Source: WANQ01 sp964448055 (lineage in GTDB: Archaea > Thermoproteota > Thermoprotei_A > Sulfolobales > WANQ01). From it: a stretch of DNA of 36,237 bases. The notes beneath the pieces are model-generated. The model saw only the letters and a list, made by a program, of their open reading frames with translations. It did not search any database and was not told the DNA's origin. The stretch lies in the NCBI GenBank assembly GCA_964448055.1, contig CAYUVB010000014.1:1-36237 (forward strand). The letters run 5' to 3'. A program made the position numbers and the translations under genes. Below are positions 8,839-16,937 of this stretch, piece after piece; the stretch's first letter is position 1, and each line of letters starts with the position of its first letter.

Positions 8839-9909
8839 ATGGCTAAGGTCAATGGAAAAGTAGGTATAATTGGTTGGGGAGTATATATACCCAGATATCG
8901 TGTTAAAATGGAAGAATTCTACCGTATATGGGGTTTTGATGAAACAATACCTTCCTCGTTATATATGTATGAGAAAGCTATTGCAGGTCCAGATGAAGAT
9001 ACAATCACCATAGGTTACGAAGCTGCTCTTAACGCGATTAAAAGAGCAAATATAGATCCTTCGGAAATAGGAGCAGTATTTGTTGGAACAGAATCCAAAC
9101 CTTATGCTGTAAAACCTTCTGCAACAGTGATAGCAGAAGCACTAGGTATAACGCCTAAAACAACTGCTATAGACATGGAGTTTGCTTGTAGGGCTGGAAG
9201 TGAAGGTATACGTAACTCTATAGCACTTGTACTAAGTGGTATGGTTAAATATGCGCTAGCTATTGGAGCAGATACAGCACAAGCAAATCCAGGAGACGTA
9301 TTAGAATTCACAGCAAGTAGTGGCGGAGCAGCATTCATAGTAGGACCAGGTGATGAATCGGTTGCTGTATTCGAAGGAGTGTATACCTATGTAACAGATA
9401 CACCAGACTTCTGGAGAAGAGAACTATCTCCATACCCTCAACATGGTGAAGGGTTTACAGGCGAGCCAGCATACTTTCATCACATAATAAGTGCAGTTAA
9501 GGGACTACTCGAAGAACTTGGATTAGCAGTAGATGATTTTGATTACGCAGTATTCCATCAACCTAACGGTGTATTCCCTCTAAGAGTAGCTAAGAAACTC
9601 GGTATACCTAAAGAGAAGGTGCTACCAGGATTAGTTACGCCATGGATAGGTAATACCTATAATGGTTCAGCATTAATAGGTTTAGCAAAAGTACTCGATG
9701 AAGTAGCTAAACCAGGAGATAGAATACTTGTAGCACCATTTGGTAGTGGTGCAGGAGCAGATGCCTATAGCATAATAGTGAAGGAAACGATAAATGAAGT
9801 AAGAAATAGAGCACCTACGGTCAAGCAATACATAGAAAGAAAGACATACATAGACTATGCCCAATACGCTAAGTTTAGAGACCTAATAAGGAGAATACCA
9901 GAAGCATAA
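8839..9909 (+). CDS. Hydroxymethylglutaryl-CoA synthase (archaeal type)
   Basis: Condenses acetyl-CoA with acetoacetyl-CoA to HMG-CoA, the precursor of mevalonate and archaeal isoprenoid lipids. The product is 356 aa from ATG 8839, close to the archaeal norm of about 350. The thiolase-fold active site is visible: Glu85 in GTES, catalytic Cys117 in MEFACRAG, and His240 in FHQPNG. An upstream in-frame TTG at 8809 would add 10 residues, but GGTG at 8825-8828 and the TATA box favour 8839. In many archaea this gene is followed by an acetoacetyl-CoA thiolase and a DUF35 protein that form a complex with it; neither is adjacent here. The next gene is an HMG-CoA reductase homologue with its own promoter. 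Confidence 0.95.
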   Translation: MAKVNGKVGIIGWGVYIPRYRVKMEEFYRIWGFDETIPSSLYMYEKAIAGPDEDTITIGYEAALNAIKRANIDPSEIGAVFVGTESKPYAVKPSATVIAEALGITPKTTAIDMEFACRAGSEGIRNSIALVLSGMVKYALAIGADTAQANPGDVLEFTASSGGAAFIVGPGDESVAVFEGVYTYVTDTPDFWRRELSPYPQHGEGFTGEPAYFHHIISAVKGLLEELGLAVDDFDYAVFHQPNGVFPLRVAKKLGIPKEKVLPGLVTPWIGNTYNGSALIGLAKVLDEVAKPGDRILVAPFGSGAGADAYSIIVKETINEVRNRAPTVKQYIERKTYIDYAQYAKFRDLIRRIPEA

Positions 9910-9971
9910 CATCTTTAATGATAAACTACTAATATTTTATGATACTTCTCTGAAGACATAATTATGTAGTT

Positions 9972-9981
9972 CTTATATAAG
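9972..9981 (+). promoter_or_regulatory. TATA box for the HMG-CoA reductase homologue
   Basis: CTTATATAAG is a near-ideal archaeal TATA box. Transcription would start about 10003, leaving about 32 nt of leader with GGTGG at 10020-10024 ahead of the TTG start at 10035. A strong promoter argues that this gene is expressed rather than decaying. Confidence 0.55.
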
Positions 9982-10034
9982 ACTAGGCACACAGATATAT
10001 TTCTACATGATTACCATTAGGTGGTATCCGTAAA

Positions 10035-11198
10035 TTGGCTAACAATAGAATAAAGCTCGACGAGTATGTTGAAAGAGTAATTAAAGGTGAATTAAATCTA
10101 CATGAACTAGACAAGCATCTAGGGAACAGTAATCTTGCAGCACTGGTTAGAAGATTAGCTATTGAGAGAATAACTGGTGTAAGTCTTCCAGCTATAGCTT
10201 CAACTATAATAGACTTTGAAGAAATCATAGGTAAAAGTATCGAAAACCCTATAGGAGCTATTCAGATACCTCTAGGAGTAGTAGGTCCATTATTAATTAA
10301 CGGTACCTATGCTAAAGGAAAGTATTACATACCGTTAGCTACAACAAGAAGTGAACTTGTATCCAAAATAAATAATGCCGTAACGGCATTAACATTAAGT
10401 GGGGGTGTAAGAACAGAAGTACTATTCGACAAAATAGCAATCACAATATCAATTCCTATGTTAAATAACGAGATTGTGCTAAAACAAACTAAATACCTAT
10501 TTGAGCATATTGTTGAGCTGGAAGAAATTATTAAGGCAAATATTAGAAACGCAAAATTACTTGAGGCAAGTAACTTAATTCTTAAAAATAACATCTTATT
10601 ATATCTAACATTCACGTCAAGTACTACTATAGAAGTATGTATGCTTTCCAATATCGTTGATAGTTTACGTAATTACGTTGTAAAGGAGCTCAAGAGCGGT
10701 ACAAGATCAAATTTGGAGATAGATCTATTAGTAAGTTATGAAGCAACAGTTGCAGCTGAAGCACTATTATCTTCAAAAGTATTAGATCAATTGTTAAAAG
10801 TTAATGCAGAGAAGCTTCACGAGGCAAATATATTAAGAAATACACTAAAGAATGATAAGATACATTCTCCTTGCAATCTGTACCGTATAGGGATCTTAAC
10901 AGCATTGTTCCTAGCTACCGGACAAAATATTGAGCGAGTAGTAGATAGCTTAAGTTATACACGAACTGAAATAAGAAATAGGGAAGATCTCTACATATCT
11001 GTTACACTACCTAACCTTGAAATAGGTGTATTCGATAAAGGTATTAATCTCCCTACACAACGCGAGGTTTTGAGAATTCTAGGTATAATAGAGAATAAGT
11101 GTGGTCCAGGAATAAATGTGAGGAAATTTGCTGAAATAATTGCGGCGGCTCTCTTAGCGGAAGAACTAAGCTTACTTGTATTGCTGGTAAGGAATTAA
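10035..11198 (+). CDS. HMG-CoA reductase homologue, probably catalytically inactive
   Basis: A 387-aa protein clearly of the class I HMG-CoA reductase family from end to end: ENPIGAIQIPLGVVGPL (about 73-89), YYIPLATT, LSGGV, AEAL, FLATGQ, TEIRN, LPTQREVL. Every catalytic position appears changed. The active-site Glu of ATTEG is replaced (ATTRSEL). The GDAMGMN cofactor motif reads as SSTTIEV. The DKKP...GRGK segment with the catalytic Lys is absent. The Asp of ATGQD is Asn (ATGQN), GTVGGGT reads GVFDKGI, and the C-terminal flap with the catalytic His is missing. The frame is intact, with a good TATA box and GGTGG, so it is not an obvious pseudogene. It may be a regulatory or scaffolding paralogue. 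The TTG start at 10035 fits GGTGG at 10020-10024. Confidence 0.85.
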   Translation: MANNRIKLDEYVERVIKGELNLHELDKHLGNSNLAALVRRLAIERITGVSLPAIASTIIDFEEIIGKSIENPIGAIQIPLGVVGPLLINGTYAKGKYYIPLATTRSELVSKINNAVTALTLSGGVRTEVLFDKIAITISIPMLNNEIVLKQTKYLFEHIVELEEIIKANIRNAKLLEASNLILKNNILLYLTFTSSTTIEVCMLSNIVDSLRNYVVKELKSGTRSNLEIDLLVSYEATVAAEALLSSKVLDQLLKVNAEKLHEANILRNTLKNDKIHSPCNLYRIGILTALFLATGQNIERVVDSLSYTRTEIRNREDLYISVTLPNLEIGVFDKGINLPTQREVLRILGIIENKCGPGINVRKFAEIIAAALLAEELSLLVLLVRN

Positions 11199-11310
11199 GT
11201 AATGATAGGTTTATTACATGAAAAGTGATTTTAAAAATATTAAATAGGTTTAATCATTGTAGAAACATTTATCTAAAGTAGCAGCTAATTTAACCACTGG
11301 TTTGACATTA

Positions 11311-12558
11311 ATGGTACTCCGCATACCTAAGATACCATTACTAGATGATATAAATCCCCGGAATGCTAAGGTACTGTTAAGAATAGATATAAATAGCCCT
11401 ATAGATCATAGGACAGGAAAGATTATAGATAATATTAGGCTTAAGGCACACGTAGATACAATAAGGGAATTAGTAATTGAACGAAATTGTGCAGTAACAT
11501 TGATAGCTCATCAAGGAAGACCTGGTGATAAGGATTTCTGTGACTTATCTCAACACGCTGAACTATTATCCAAGTATGTTGGTCTTGAGATAAAGTTCAT
11601 TGATGATGTAATAGGACCTGCAGCAAGGGAAGCCATTAATAAACTTAAGCCAGGCGAAGTATTGTTACTAGACAATGTTAGGTTTGTGTCGGAAGAATTA
11701 ATAGAAGCATTACCTGAAAAACAAGCTGAAACATACCTCGTTAGAAGGTTAGCGCCATTATTTAATTACTATGTTAATGATGCATTCGGAACAGCCCATA
11801 GGAGCCAACCCAGTATAGTGGGATTCCCATTAAAACTACCTTCAGCTGCAGGTAGGTTAATGGAACTAGAAGTAAAAGCATTATCTAAAGCCTTCAGCGA
11901 ATCATCTCAACCAAGAATATTTGTTTTAGGTGGAGGTAAGGTCTATGATACATTAAGGATAATAGAGAATATTGTAAAGAATAAAGTAGCAGATCGTATT
12001 CTGACAACAGGTCTTGTAGCTCAGTTATTCCTAGTAGCAAAAGCTGTAAACATAGGCGAGGTGAATAAGGAGTTTCTTGAGGAGAAGGGACTATTAGGAC
12101 TAGTACCACGAGCAAGAAGACTATTGCTGTTGGGTGCACCAATAGAAACACCAATAGACTTTAAGACTGTTGATAAGAATGGAAATATTAGAAACGAAAC
12201 TGTTGGAAACATTAAAGGATTGATAATGGATATAGGTGATAATACTATAACAATGTACTCTGATCTAATAAAAGAGGCGAATGTAGTTGTAATGAGGGGA
12301 CCTGCAGGAGTAATGGAGGATCCACGTTTTAGAGAAGGTACAGAAAAATTAGTGAAAGCAGCATTAATGTCTAAAGCATTCACAATACTTGGAGGTGGGC
12401 ATCTAACAGCTATAATATCATGGGAGGAAGCTAAACGTAGAGGAAATACACATTTATCTACGGGTGGTGGAGCTCTACTACTATTCCTTGCAGGTGAACC
12501 TCTCCCTGCTCTTGAAGCACTTCATCTTTCAGCTAAAAAATTCCTTAAAATAAACTAA
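11311..12558 (+). CDS. pgk: Phosphoglycerate kinase
   Basis: Interconverts 1,3-bisphosphoglycerate and 3-phosphoglycerate with ATP/ADP in glycolysis and gluconeogenesis. Family motifs run in order: LLRIDINSP near the N-terminus, the HQGRPG loop, LLDNVRF, NDAFGTAHR, VLGGGKVYD, RGPAGVME, and the C-terminal STGGGALLLFLAGEPLPALEAL. The product is 415 aa, normal for archaeal PGK. The frame opens at a TTG at 11302, three codons upstream; ATG 11311 is chosen as the more usual codon, but neither has a clear GGTG and the choice is weak. It is 15 nt ahead of GAPDH, the enzyme making its substrate, so the two form an operon. Confidence 0.95.
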   Translation: MVLRIPKIPLLDDINPRNAKVLLRIDINSPIDHRTGKIIDNIRLKAHVDTIRELVIERNCAVTLIAHQGRPGDKDFCDLSQHAELLSKYVGLEIKFIDDVIGPAAREAINKLKPGEVLLLDNVRFVSEELIEALPEKQAETYLVRRLAPLFNYYVNDAFGTAHRSQPSIVGFPLKLPSAAGRLMELEVKALSKAFSESSQPRIFVLGGGKVYDTLRIIENIVKNKVADRILTTGLVAQLFLVAKAVNIGEVNKEFLEEKGLLGLVPRARRLLLLGAPIETPIDFKTVDKNGNIRNETVGNIKGLIMDIGDNTITMYSDLIKEANVVVMRGPAGVMEDPRFREGTEKLVKAALMSKAFTILGGGHLTAIISWEEAKRRGNTHLSTGGGALLLFLAGEPLPALEALHLSAKKFLKIN

Positions 12559-12573
12559 GTAGGTGGAGAATAC

Positions 12574-13605
12574 ATGCCTAAAATACTTGTTAACGGGTAT
12601 GGTACAATAGGTAAGAGAATTGTATGGGCTATAAAGAAATCTTCGGATTTAGAGCTTTATGGAATAGTTAAGACTAGACCTGATTATTCAGCAATAATAG
12701 CATTGAAGAACAACATAGATATTTATGTACCAAGTACTGAATACATGAGATCATTTGAAGAGAAAGGAATAAAAGTTAAAGGTACAATAGAAGATGCTTT
12801 AAGTAAAGTAGATGTTGTCGTAGATGCTACACCTGCAAAAGTAGGTGCAAAATATAAAGAATTATACTTAAAGTATGGTGTAAAAGCAATATTTCAGGGA
12901 GGAGAGAAACACAATATAGTTGATGTAAGTTTTAACTCATTGTGTAACTACGAAGAAGCATTTGGAAAGAATTATGTAAGGGTTGTAAGTTGTAATACTA
13001 CGGGTCTACTTAGAATTATATGTAGCTTGCATCAGAACGTAGGTGTGAGAAAGGTAAGAGCACTAATAATACGTAGAGGGGCGGATCCCAAGGAAATAAA
13101 ACGAGGACCCATAAACTCTATAGTTCTTGATCCACCACATTTACCTAGCCATCACGGCATTGACGTTAAGACAGTTCTCCCATGGCTTGATATTGAGACG
13201 GCTGCAGTAATAGTACCGACAACACTTATGCATATGCATTACCTAGTATTAGAGTTAGAGAAAGAGTCAACAAAGCAAGACATCTTGAGAATACTAGAGG
13301 AAACTCCTAGGATACTATTAGTAGACCCAGATAAACTAGAAATTAAGAGTACAAGTGAATTAATTGAAATAGCTAGGGATACTGGTAGATTACGAAATGA
13401 TTTCCCAGAACTATTGGTATGGTCTACAACGATTAATGTAAAAGGCAGAGAACTGGTTTTAATTCAAAGTGTCCACCAAGAAGCAATAGTAATACCTGAG
13501 AACATAGATGCTATAAGGGCAGTACTGAAACTAGAAGAAGATAAGTGGAAGAGCATAGAGAAAACAGATAGAGAACTAGGTATAAGTCATGGGTGGCTTC
13601 TATGA
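12574..13605 (+). CDS. gap: Archaeal glyceraldehyde-3-phosphate dehydrogenase, phosphorylating (type II)
   Basis: Reversibly oxidises glyceraldehyde-3-phosphate to 1,3-bisphosphoglycerate with NAD(P). In archaea it serves mainly gluconeogenesis, since ferredoxin- or NADP-dependent non-phosphorylating enzymes carry glycolysis. The product is 343 aa, the usual archaeal length. The nucleotide-binding loop VNGYGTIGKR is at residues 6-15 and the catalytic nucleophile is Cys140 in VVSCNTTG. HLPSHHGIDVKTVLPWLDI and TTLMHMHY match the archaeal type. ATG 12574 is preceded by GGTGG at 12562-12566. Its stop codon overlaps the start of the next gene (ATGA). Confidence 0.95.
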   Translation: MPKILVNGYGTIGKRIVWAIKKSSDLELYGIVKTRPDYSAIIALKNNIDIYVPSTEYMRSFEEKGIKVKGTIEDALSKVDVVVDATPAKVGAKYKELYLKYGVKAIFQGGEKHNIVDVSFNSLCNYEEAFGKNYVRVVSCNTTGLLRIICSLHQNVGVRKVRALIIRRGADPKEIKRGPINSIVLDPPHLPSHHGIDVKTVLPWLDIETAAVIVPTTLMHMHYLVLELEKESTKQDILRILEETPRILLVDPDKLEIKSTSELIEIARDTGRLRNDFPELLVWSTTINVKGRELVLIQSVHQEAIVIPENIDAIRAVLKLEEDKWKSIEKTDRELGISHGWLL

Positions 13606-14024
13606 CGTACGTAAGAGAACCAACATATGAAATAAGCTTTCATTTCCGCCGAATACTAGTACCTGTTGATGGTAGTGAACCTAGTCTTAGAGCGTTAGAT
13701 CTAGCATTAGACTTAGCTAGAAGATATGGGTCAAGAATAACGGTGTTACATGTTAAGCCTCGAGGAGCAAATAGCCAGTATGTACTAGAAAAAGTAAACA
13801 AGAGAATAGAGAATAAAGGTATACCAGTAGCAGTGAAGGTTGAAGAAATAGATCCTATAAGGGAAAGCGTTGCTAAGAAGATATTGGATGAAGTAGCAGA
13901 AGGAGGATACGATATAGTAGTACTTGGAGCTAGAGGCTTAACTGTATCAGAAGAATTAACTATAGGTAGTACAGCACTAGCAGTTGCAATAAATACAACA
14001 ACTACAACAATAATAGTAAGGTAA
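13602..14024 (+). CDS. Universal stress protein (UspA family)
   Basis: A single-domain Usp protein of 140 aa. After an unusual 16-residue N-terminal tail it has the first strand RRILVPVDGSEPS and a C-terminal nucleotide-binding signature GARG...IGSTA, matching the ATP-binding G-x2-G-x9-G-S/T pattern. The frame extends to GTG 13593, but ATG 13602 is favoured: it overlaps the GAPDH stop codon as ATGA and has GGTGG at 13592-13596. Translational coupling to GAPDH suggests a role linked to energy state, but the family has no single known function. Confidence 0.88.
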   Translation: MTYVREPTYEISFHFRRILVPVDGSEPSLRALDLALDLARRYGSRITVLHVKPRGANSQYVLEKVNKRIENKGIPVAVKVEEIDPIRESVAKKILDEVAEGGYDIVVLGARGLTVSEELTIGSTALAVAINTTTTTIIVR

Positions 14025-14029
14025 GAATA

Positions 14030-14440
14030 ATGGCTAGCATTAATGTACCCAAAAACATAACGTGTAAGAGAGAGTTCAAGGTAAAACCAGAACATGCAGC
14101 TAAACACGTAGGGTCAGGTAATGTAGAAGTACTATCCACTCCATCTATGATAGCTTTTATGGAAGCTACAAGCCTTGAATGTGTACAAAAATACCTGCCA
14201 GAAGACTACACAACCGTTGGAACAATGGTTAATGTTAAACATCTTAAACCTGCACCAGTAAACGCCGCAATAATAGTCGAATCGAAACTAATCGAACAAG
14301 AAGGTAGAAGACTATTATTTGAAGTAAAGGCCTATTGGAATAATATCCTAATAGGCGAAGGAATGCATGAAAGGTATATAGTAAATAAAAAGAGGTTTAT
14401 AGAAAAACTACGCAAAGAAGTAGAGTTGTATACACAATGA
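14030..14440 (+). CDS. Hotdog-fold acyl-CoA thioesterase, FlK-like
   Basis: A 136-aa hotdog protein. It resembles the fluoroacetyl-CoA thioesterase FlK family: Thr37, Glu45 and His71 (in LSTPSM, AFMEATS and VNVKHLKP) have exactly the spacing of the FlK catalytic residues Thr42, Glu50 and His76. The VGTMV strand and IGEGMHER near the end also fit. The physiological substrate is probably a short acyl-CoA; fluoroacetate is not implied. ATG 14030 starts 5 nt after the Usp stop codon, the last gene of the pgk-gap run. The following 217-nt spacer holds only the promoter of the next gene. Confidence 0.85.
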   Translation: MASINVPKNITCKREFKVKPEHAAKHVGSGNVEVLSTPSMIAFMEATSLECVQKYLPEDYTTVGTMVNVKHLKPAPVNAAIIVESKLIEQEGRRLLFEVKAYWNNILIGEGMHERYIVNKKRFIEKLRKEVELYTQ

Positions 14441-14614
14441 TCTATGTCAAGGATTAGATTAATAACTATTTTTCTATGAAATAATGTTGACTCGCATTTC
14501 TTTAAAGTCTTCTTGGCCATGTTTTCACTTGGTTTTGCTTCACAGACTTGATAGAAGCGGCGTCTTATAGCTATGGAATAATAATGTTTGGCGTATCCTT
14601 AAAATTTCAGTAAA

Positions 14615-14625
14615 GTTTAAATTTT
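14615..14625 (+). promoter_or_regulatory. TATA box for the aromatic-rich protein cluster
   Basis: GTTTAAATTTT lies about 35-40 nt before ATG 14658, placing transcription start near 14645, just before GGTGG at 14647-14651. Positions 14441-14610 upstream are AT-rich and show no gene. Confidence 0.5.
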
Positions 14626-14657
14626 GTGCTACTGCACAGAATTCTTGGTGGTAGTGA

Positions 14658-14945
14658 ATGGCCTGGTGGTTTGGTCCAGGATATGGTTGGGGTCGTGGAT
14701 GGCGTGGTGGCTGGGGTAGAGGAGGCTGGGGTTGGCGTGGTCCATGGCCTGGTAGAGGACCTTTCAGCTACTTACCACCATGGCAGAGACCTGGATGGCT
14801 ATTTGGAAGAGGAGCATGCTGGTGGCTATTTGGAGGACCATGGGGATACTGGTACTGGATTAGGGGATGGTATCCTTACATGATGCCGTATCCGTATGCC
14901 CCCACGTACTATCCATACTACCCATACTATCCATGGATATGGTGA
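14658..14945 (+). CDS. Trp/Gly/Tyr-rich low-complexity small protein
   Basis: A 95-aa protein of extreme composition: about 18 Trp and 14 Tyr. The N-terminal half is built of GW/GRGW units with Arg, the middle has a CWW, and the C-terminal third is PYYPYY-like. It has no acidic residue and no recognisable fold. The reading frame is supported by ATG 14658 with GGTGG at 14647-14651, a TATA box, and two similar neighbours downstream. An alternative frame (14626-14883) is also open because of the codon bias, but lacks these signals. Similar W/G-rich small proteins occur beside DUF5320 proteins in archaeal genomes (recollection). Function unknown; a condensate-forming, RNA-binding or surface role is speculation. 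Confidence 0.7.
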   Translation: MAWWFGPGYGWGRGWRGGWGRGGWGWRGPWPGRGPFSYLPPWQRPGWLFGRGACWWLFGGPWGYWYWIRGWYPYMMPYPYAPTYYPYYPYYPWIW

Positions 14946-14953
14946 GAAAGACC

Positions 14954-15154
14954 ATGTACTGGTGGTACTATCCTTCAGCATACATCCCATATTACATGTA
15001 TGACCCAATGGCTATGATGATGTACATGATGCAGTGGATGATAATACCATATTACTATGCACTCTACATGGAGATGTTTAGAGCTACTCTAGATGCATGG
15101 AAAAGAACTCTAGAAGCAATATCAGCAAGTATAACGCAAGCAACAAAACAATAA
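14954..15154 (+). CDS. Tyr/Met-rich small protein with C-terminal helix
   Basis: A 66-aa protein from ATG 14954. The first 40 residues contain about 12 Tyr and 11 Met with several Trp; the last 25 form an amphipathic helix (FRATLDAWKRTLEAISASITQA). The frame opens further upstream (14867), but ATG 14954 follows GGTGAG at 14941-14946, which overlaps the stop codon of the upstream W-rich gene, so coupled translation is likely. The aromatic/Met patch is too polar in places to be a clear membrane span. No family recognised. Confidence 0.6.
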   Translation: MYWWYYPSAYIPYYMYDPMAMMMYMMQWMIIPYYYALYMEMFRATLDAWKRTLEAISASITQATKQ

Positions 15155-15293
15155 CGATGACAAAAGTAAAAAGCAACTAATAGCCTAGACCTTAATTGAA
15201 TTGCATGAAGTAAAATGTTTTTAGTATACAAAGCAGAATACTTAACATAACACATAACTCGGCTAAAACATGTATAATCTGGAGGGAACAAAG

Positions 15294-15644
15294 TTGTCAG
15301 GATGGTATAGATTTTGGAGACGAATGATGATGTATTATCCGCCGCCCCCACCTTATCTATGGTATCCTCCATATTATCAGCAACCTTCACCACAGCCACA
15401 GCAGCAAGTACAGCAACCTAGTACTCAGCAGCCTCAGCAAATGTACCCCCCACAATATCCATTACCTCCCTATATGCCTCCCCCACCTATGCCACCAATA
15501 CCTCAGACACCAGAGGAAGAACTAGCATTTCTAGAAGAATACAAGAAGGCGCTTGAAGAGGATTTGAAGGATCTACAAGAGGAACTTAAAGGTGTAGAAG
15601 AGCGCATACGTGAATTAAGGAGAATGCTTAAGGAAAGACAGTAG
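15294..15644 (+). CDS. Pro/Gln/Tyr-rich protein with DUF5320-like C-terminal coiled coil
   Basis: A 116-aa protein from the TTG at 15294. It has an aromatic, basic N-terminus (WYRFWRR), a Pro/Tyr/Gln low-complexity stretch (about residues 14-72), and a charged coiled coil from about 75 (TPEEELAFLEEYKKALEEDL) to the end. The coiled coil resembles the C-terminus of DUF5320 proteins, which likewise join a low-complexity head to EEELxxLxxxxxxLExxL repeats. The frame opens at ATG 15270, but the near-perfect GGAGGG at 15281-15286 is spaced for TTG 15294. The coiled coil suggests oligomerisation, perhaps bringing the low-complexity partners together. Function unknown. Confidence 0.65.
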   Translation: MSGWYRFWRRMMMYYPPPPPYLWYPPYYQQPSPQPQQQVQQPSTQQPQQMYPPQYPLPPYMPPPPMPPIPQTPEEELAFLEEYKKALEEDLKDLQEELKGVEERIRELRRMLKERQ

Positions 15645-15671
15645 CCGTTTGTATCTTATAGTCTTATAATA

Positions 15672-15677
15672 TTTTTT
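15672..15677 (+). terminator. T-run terminator after the low-complexity cluster
   Basis: Six T within TAATATTTTTTCC lie 28 nt after the stop codon of the coiled-coil gene, just before the convergent RNA ligase gene ends. Confidence 0.4.
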
Positions 15678-15679
15678 CC

Positions 15680-16834
15680 TTAATCTATGGGTGAATAACC
15701 CGTTCTCAATATTCGGCGGAACTCTATATCAGTATTCTTCATTTTAATTATCCTAGCTTTTACTTGCCCATCGGGCAGAGGAGTTACTTGTGCTAATGCT
15801 ATGTTTACACCTAATTTATCCATGTACTCTATGAAATCATCTAAGACTCTTATATCAGGTACTCTTATTGTGTATTCTTCGTATATAGCCTTATCTTCTC
15901 TGAGTCTATTAATGCTTTCTAATGCAGGTTTTAGTATGGCGAGACCAAGAGCTTTTGCTCTTTCTGCTAATTCTTTTTCATCTATTCCTTCTTCATAAAT
16001 CTTCCATATCTCGCGTAATATCCTTGAAAACAAGAAACTTCTACCTTCATCAAAGGGATACTTCATTCCTAATTCTAGGTCATTGAGATGAGTACAGGTT
16101 GTAGTATACTTTAATGGTTTTACCCTATGTTCTGGGTCTTTTAGGACTATCCCCTCTCTGCAATCTCTTTCAAGTCTACGTACGATATGTTGTAATGTAT
16201 TAAGGTCGTCTTTGCCTATTACTCCTAACCTTCTAACGAGTTTAACCTTGGTGTTATTGATTATATTGTCTCGTTCCTTAATCTTTACAAAGGATTTACC
16301 TCTCATTATATCGAATACGAAGTAATCGAAATATGGTGCTTCAGGATAATAATGTTGCACATAGGGATTTTCTTCGCCTACAACTTCACCGCATAGTACT
16401 AGATCCTCATCATATCTTTTGAATATTTTCTTGAATTCTTCCTCGTACATATGTTTTAATCTTGCTGTGGTATAGGGACATATATATCCTCCACGTGTAA
16501 TAGCTAATATTCTATCCTCAAAGAATACGACACGTACATTGTAGCCATCCATTTTCTCCTCTACTATTACTTGGTCTATAAAGTGTCTTTGAACAGCTTT
16601 CAGTAATAATATTCTTTGGATACTAGGGTAGCCATGTATTACCTTAATGGTAGTTGAACCTATAATTATAACGGTGCCTTCTCGGAATCCCTTCCATTCA
16701 CGTCTAAACACTATATACGGCAAGTCTTTGTACTCTATGTACCTTAATACACGTCGATTAACCAGATCTTTTATCACTTGTTCTTCTAAGCCAAGGTATT
16801 CTGCTACTTTCTTAATAGCTCTCTCTAATGACAA
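15680..16834 (-). CDS. RNA ligase, Rnl3 family (Pab1020/MthRnl-like)
   Basis: ATP-dependent RNA ligase that joins 5'-phosphate and 3'-OH RNA ends through an enzyme-AMP intermediate. The product is 384 aa, the normal Rnl3 length. Nucleotidyltransferase motifs are present: motif I EEKMDGYN with nucleophile Lys94, a motif near LAITRGGYICPYTT, motif III YFDYFVFDI, motif IV EGIVLKDPE and motif V VKPLKYT. The C-terminal domain (from about 270) fits the Rnl3 dimerisation and all-helical regions. Family knowledge: the Pyrococcus homologue circularises RNA, including box C/D sRNAs. It is divergent from HARP, and a box C/D sRNA gene lies upstream on the same strand. The start is a TTG at 16834 with only a weak binding site. 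Confidence 0.9.
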   Translation of the reverse strand: MSLERAIKKVAEYLGLEEQVIKDLVNRRVLRYIEYKDLPYIVFRREWKGFREGTVIIIGSTTIKVIHGYPSIQRILLLKAVQRHFIDQVIVEEKMDGYNVRVVFFEDRILAITRGGYICPYTTARLKHMYEEEFKKIFKRYDEDLVLCGEVVGEENPYVQHYYPEAPYFDYFVFDIMRGKSFVKIKERDNIINNTKVKLVRRLGVIGKDDLNTLQHIVRRLERDCREGIVLKDPEHRVKPLKYTTTCTHLNDLELGMKYPFDEGRSFLFSRILREIWKIYEEGIDEKELAERAKALGLAILKPALESINRLREDKAIYEEYTIRVPDIRVLDDFIEYMDKLGVNIALAQVTPLPDGQVKARIIKMKNTDIEFRRILRTGYSPID

Positions 16835-16885
16835 GATTGTATCAGCCTATGTGTTTAGAACTTAAAATTAGTAAGGGTTAAATAG

Positions 16886-16894
16886 CTTTATATA
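16886..16894 (-). promoter_or_regulatory. TATA box candidate for the RNA ligase
   Basis: Read on the minus strand, TATATAAAG lies about 50 nt before the TTG at 16834 and would start transcription near 16862. This gives the ligase a promoter downstream of the sRNA gene, so cotranscription is not required. Confidence 0.45.
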
Positions 16895-16937
16895 CAATGT
16901 CTTTTAGACTCTTACTAGTCTTGTAATTCTCATACAA

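Noticed and set aside
8839..11198. Reading the second gene simply as HMG-CoA reductase
   Set aside because: Whole-length similarity is clear, but all catalytic motifs are altered, so the plain enzyme name would mislead.
13640..14107. A 155-aa open frame antisense to the universal stress protein gene
   Set aside because: The sense frame has a full Usp signature and good start signals; the antisense frame has none.
14626..14883. An open frame of 85 aa rich in Gly/Val overlapping the Trp-rich gene
   Set aside because: It is the shifted frame of a low-complexity G/T-rich stretch and lacks the GGTGG and TATA spacing that support ATG 14658.
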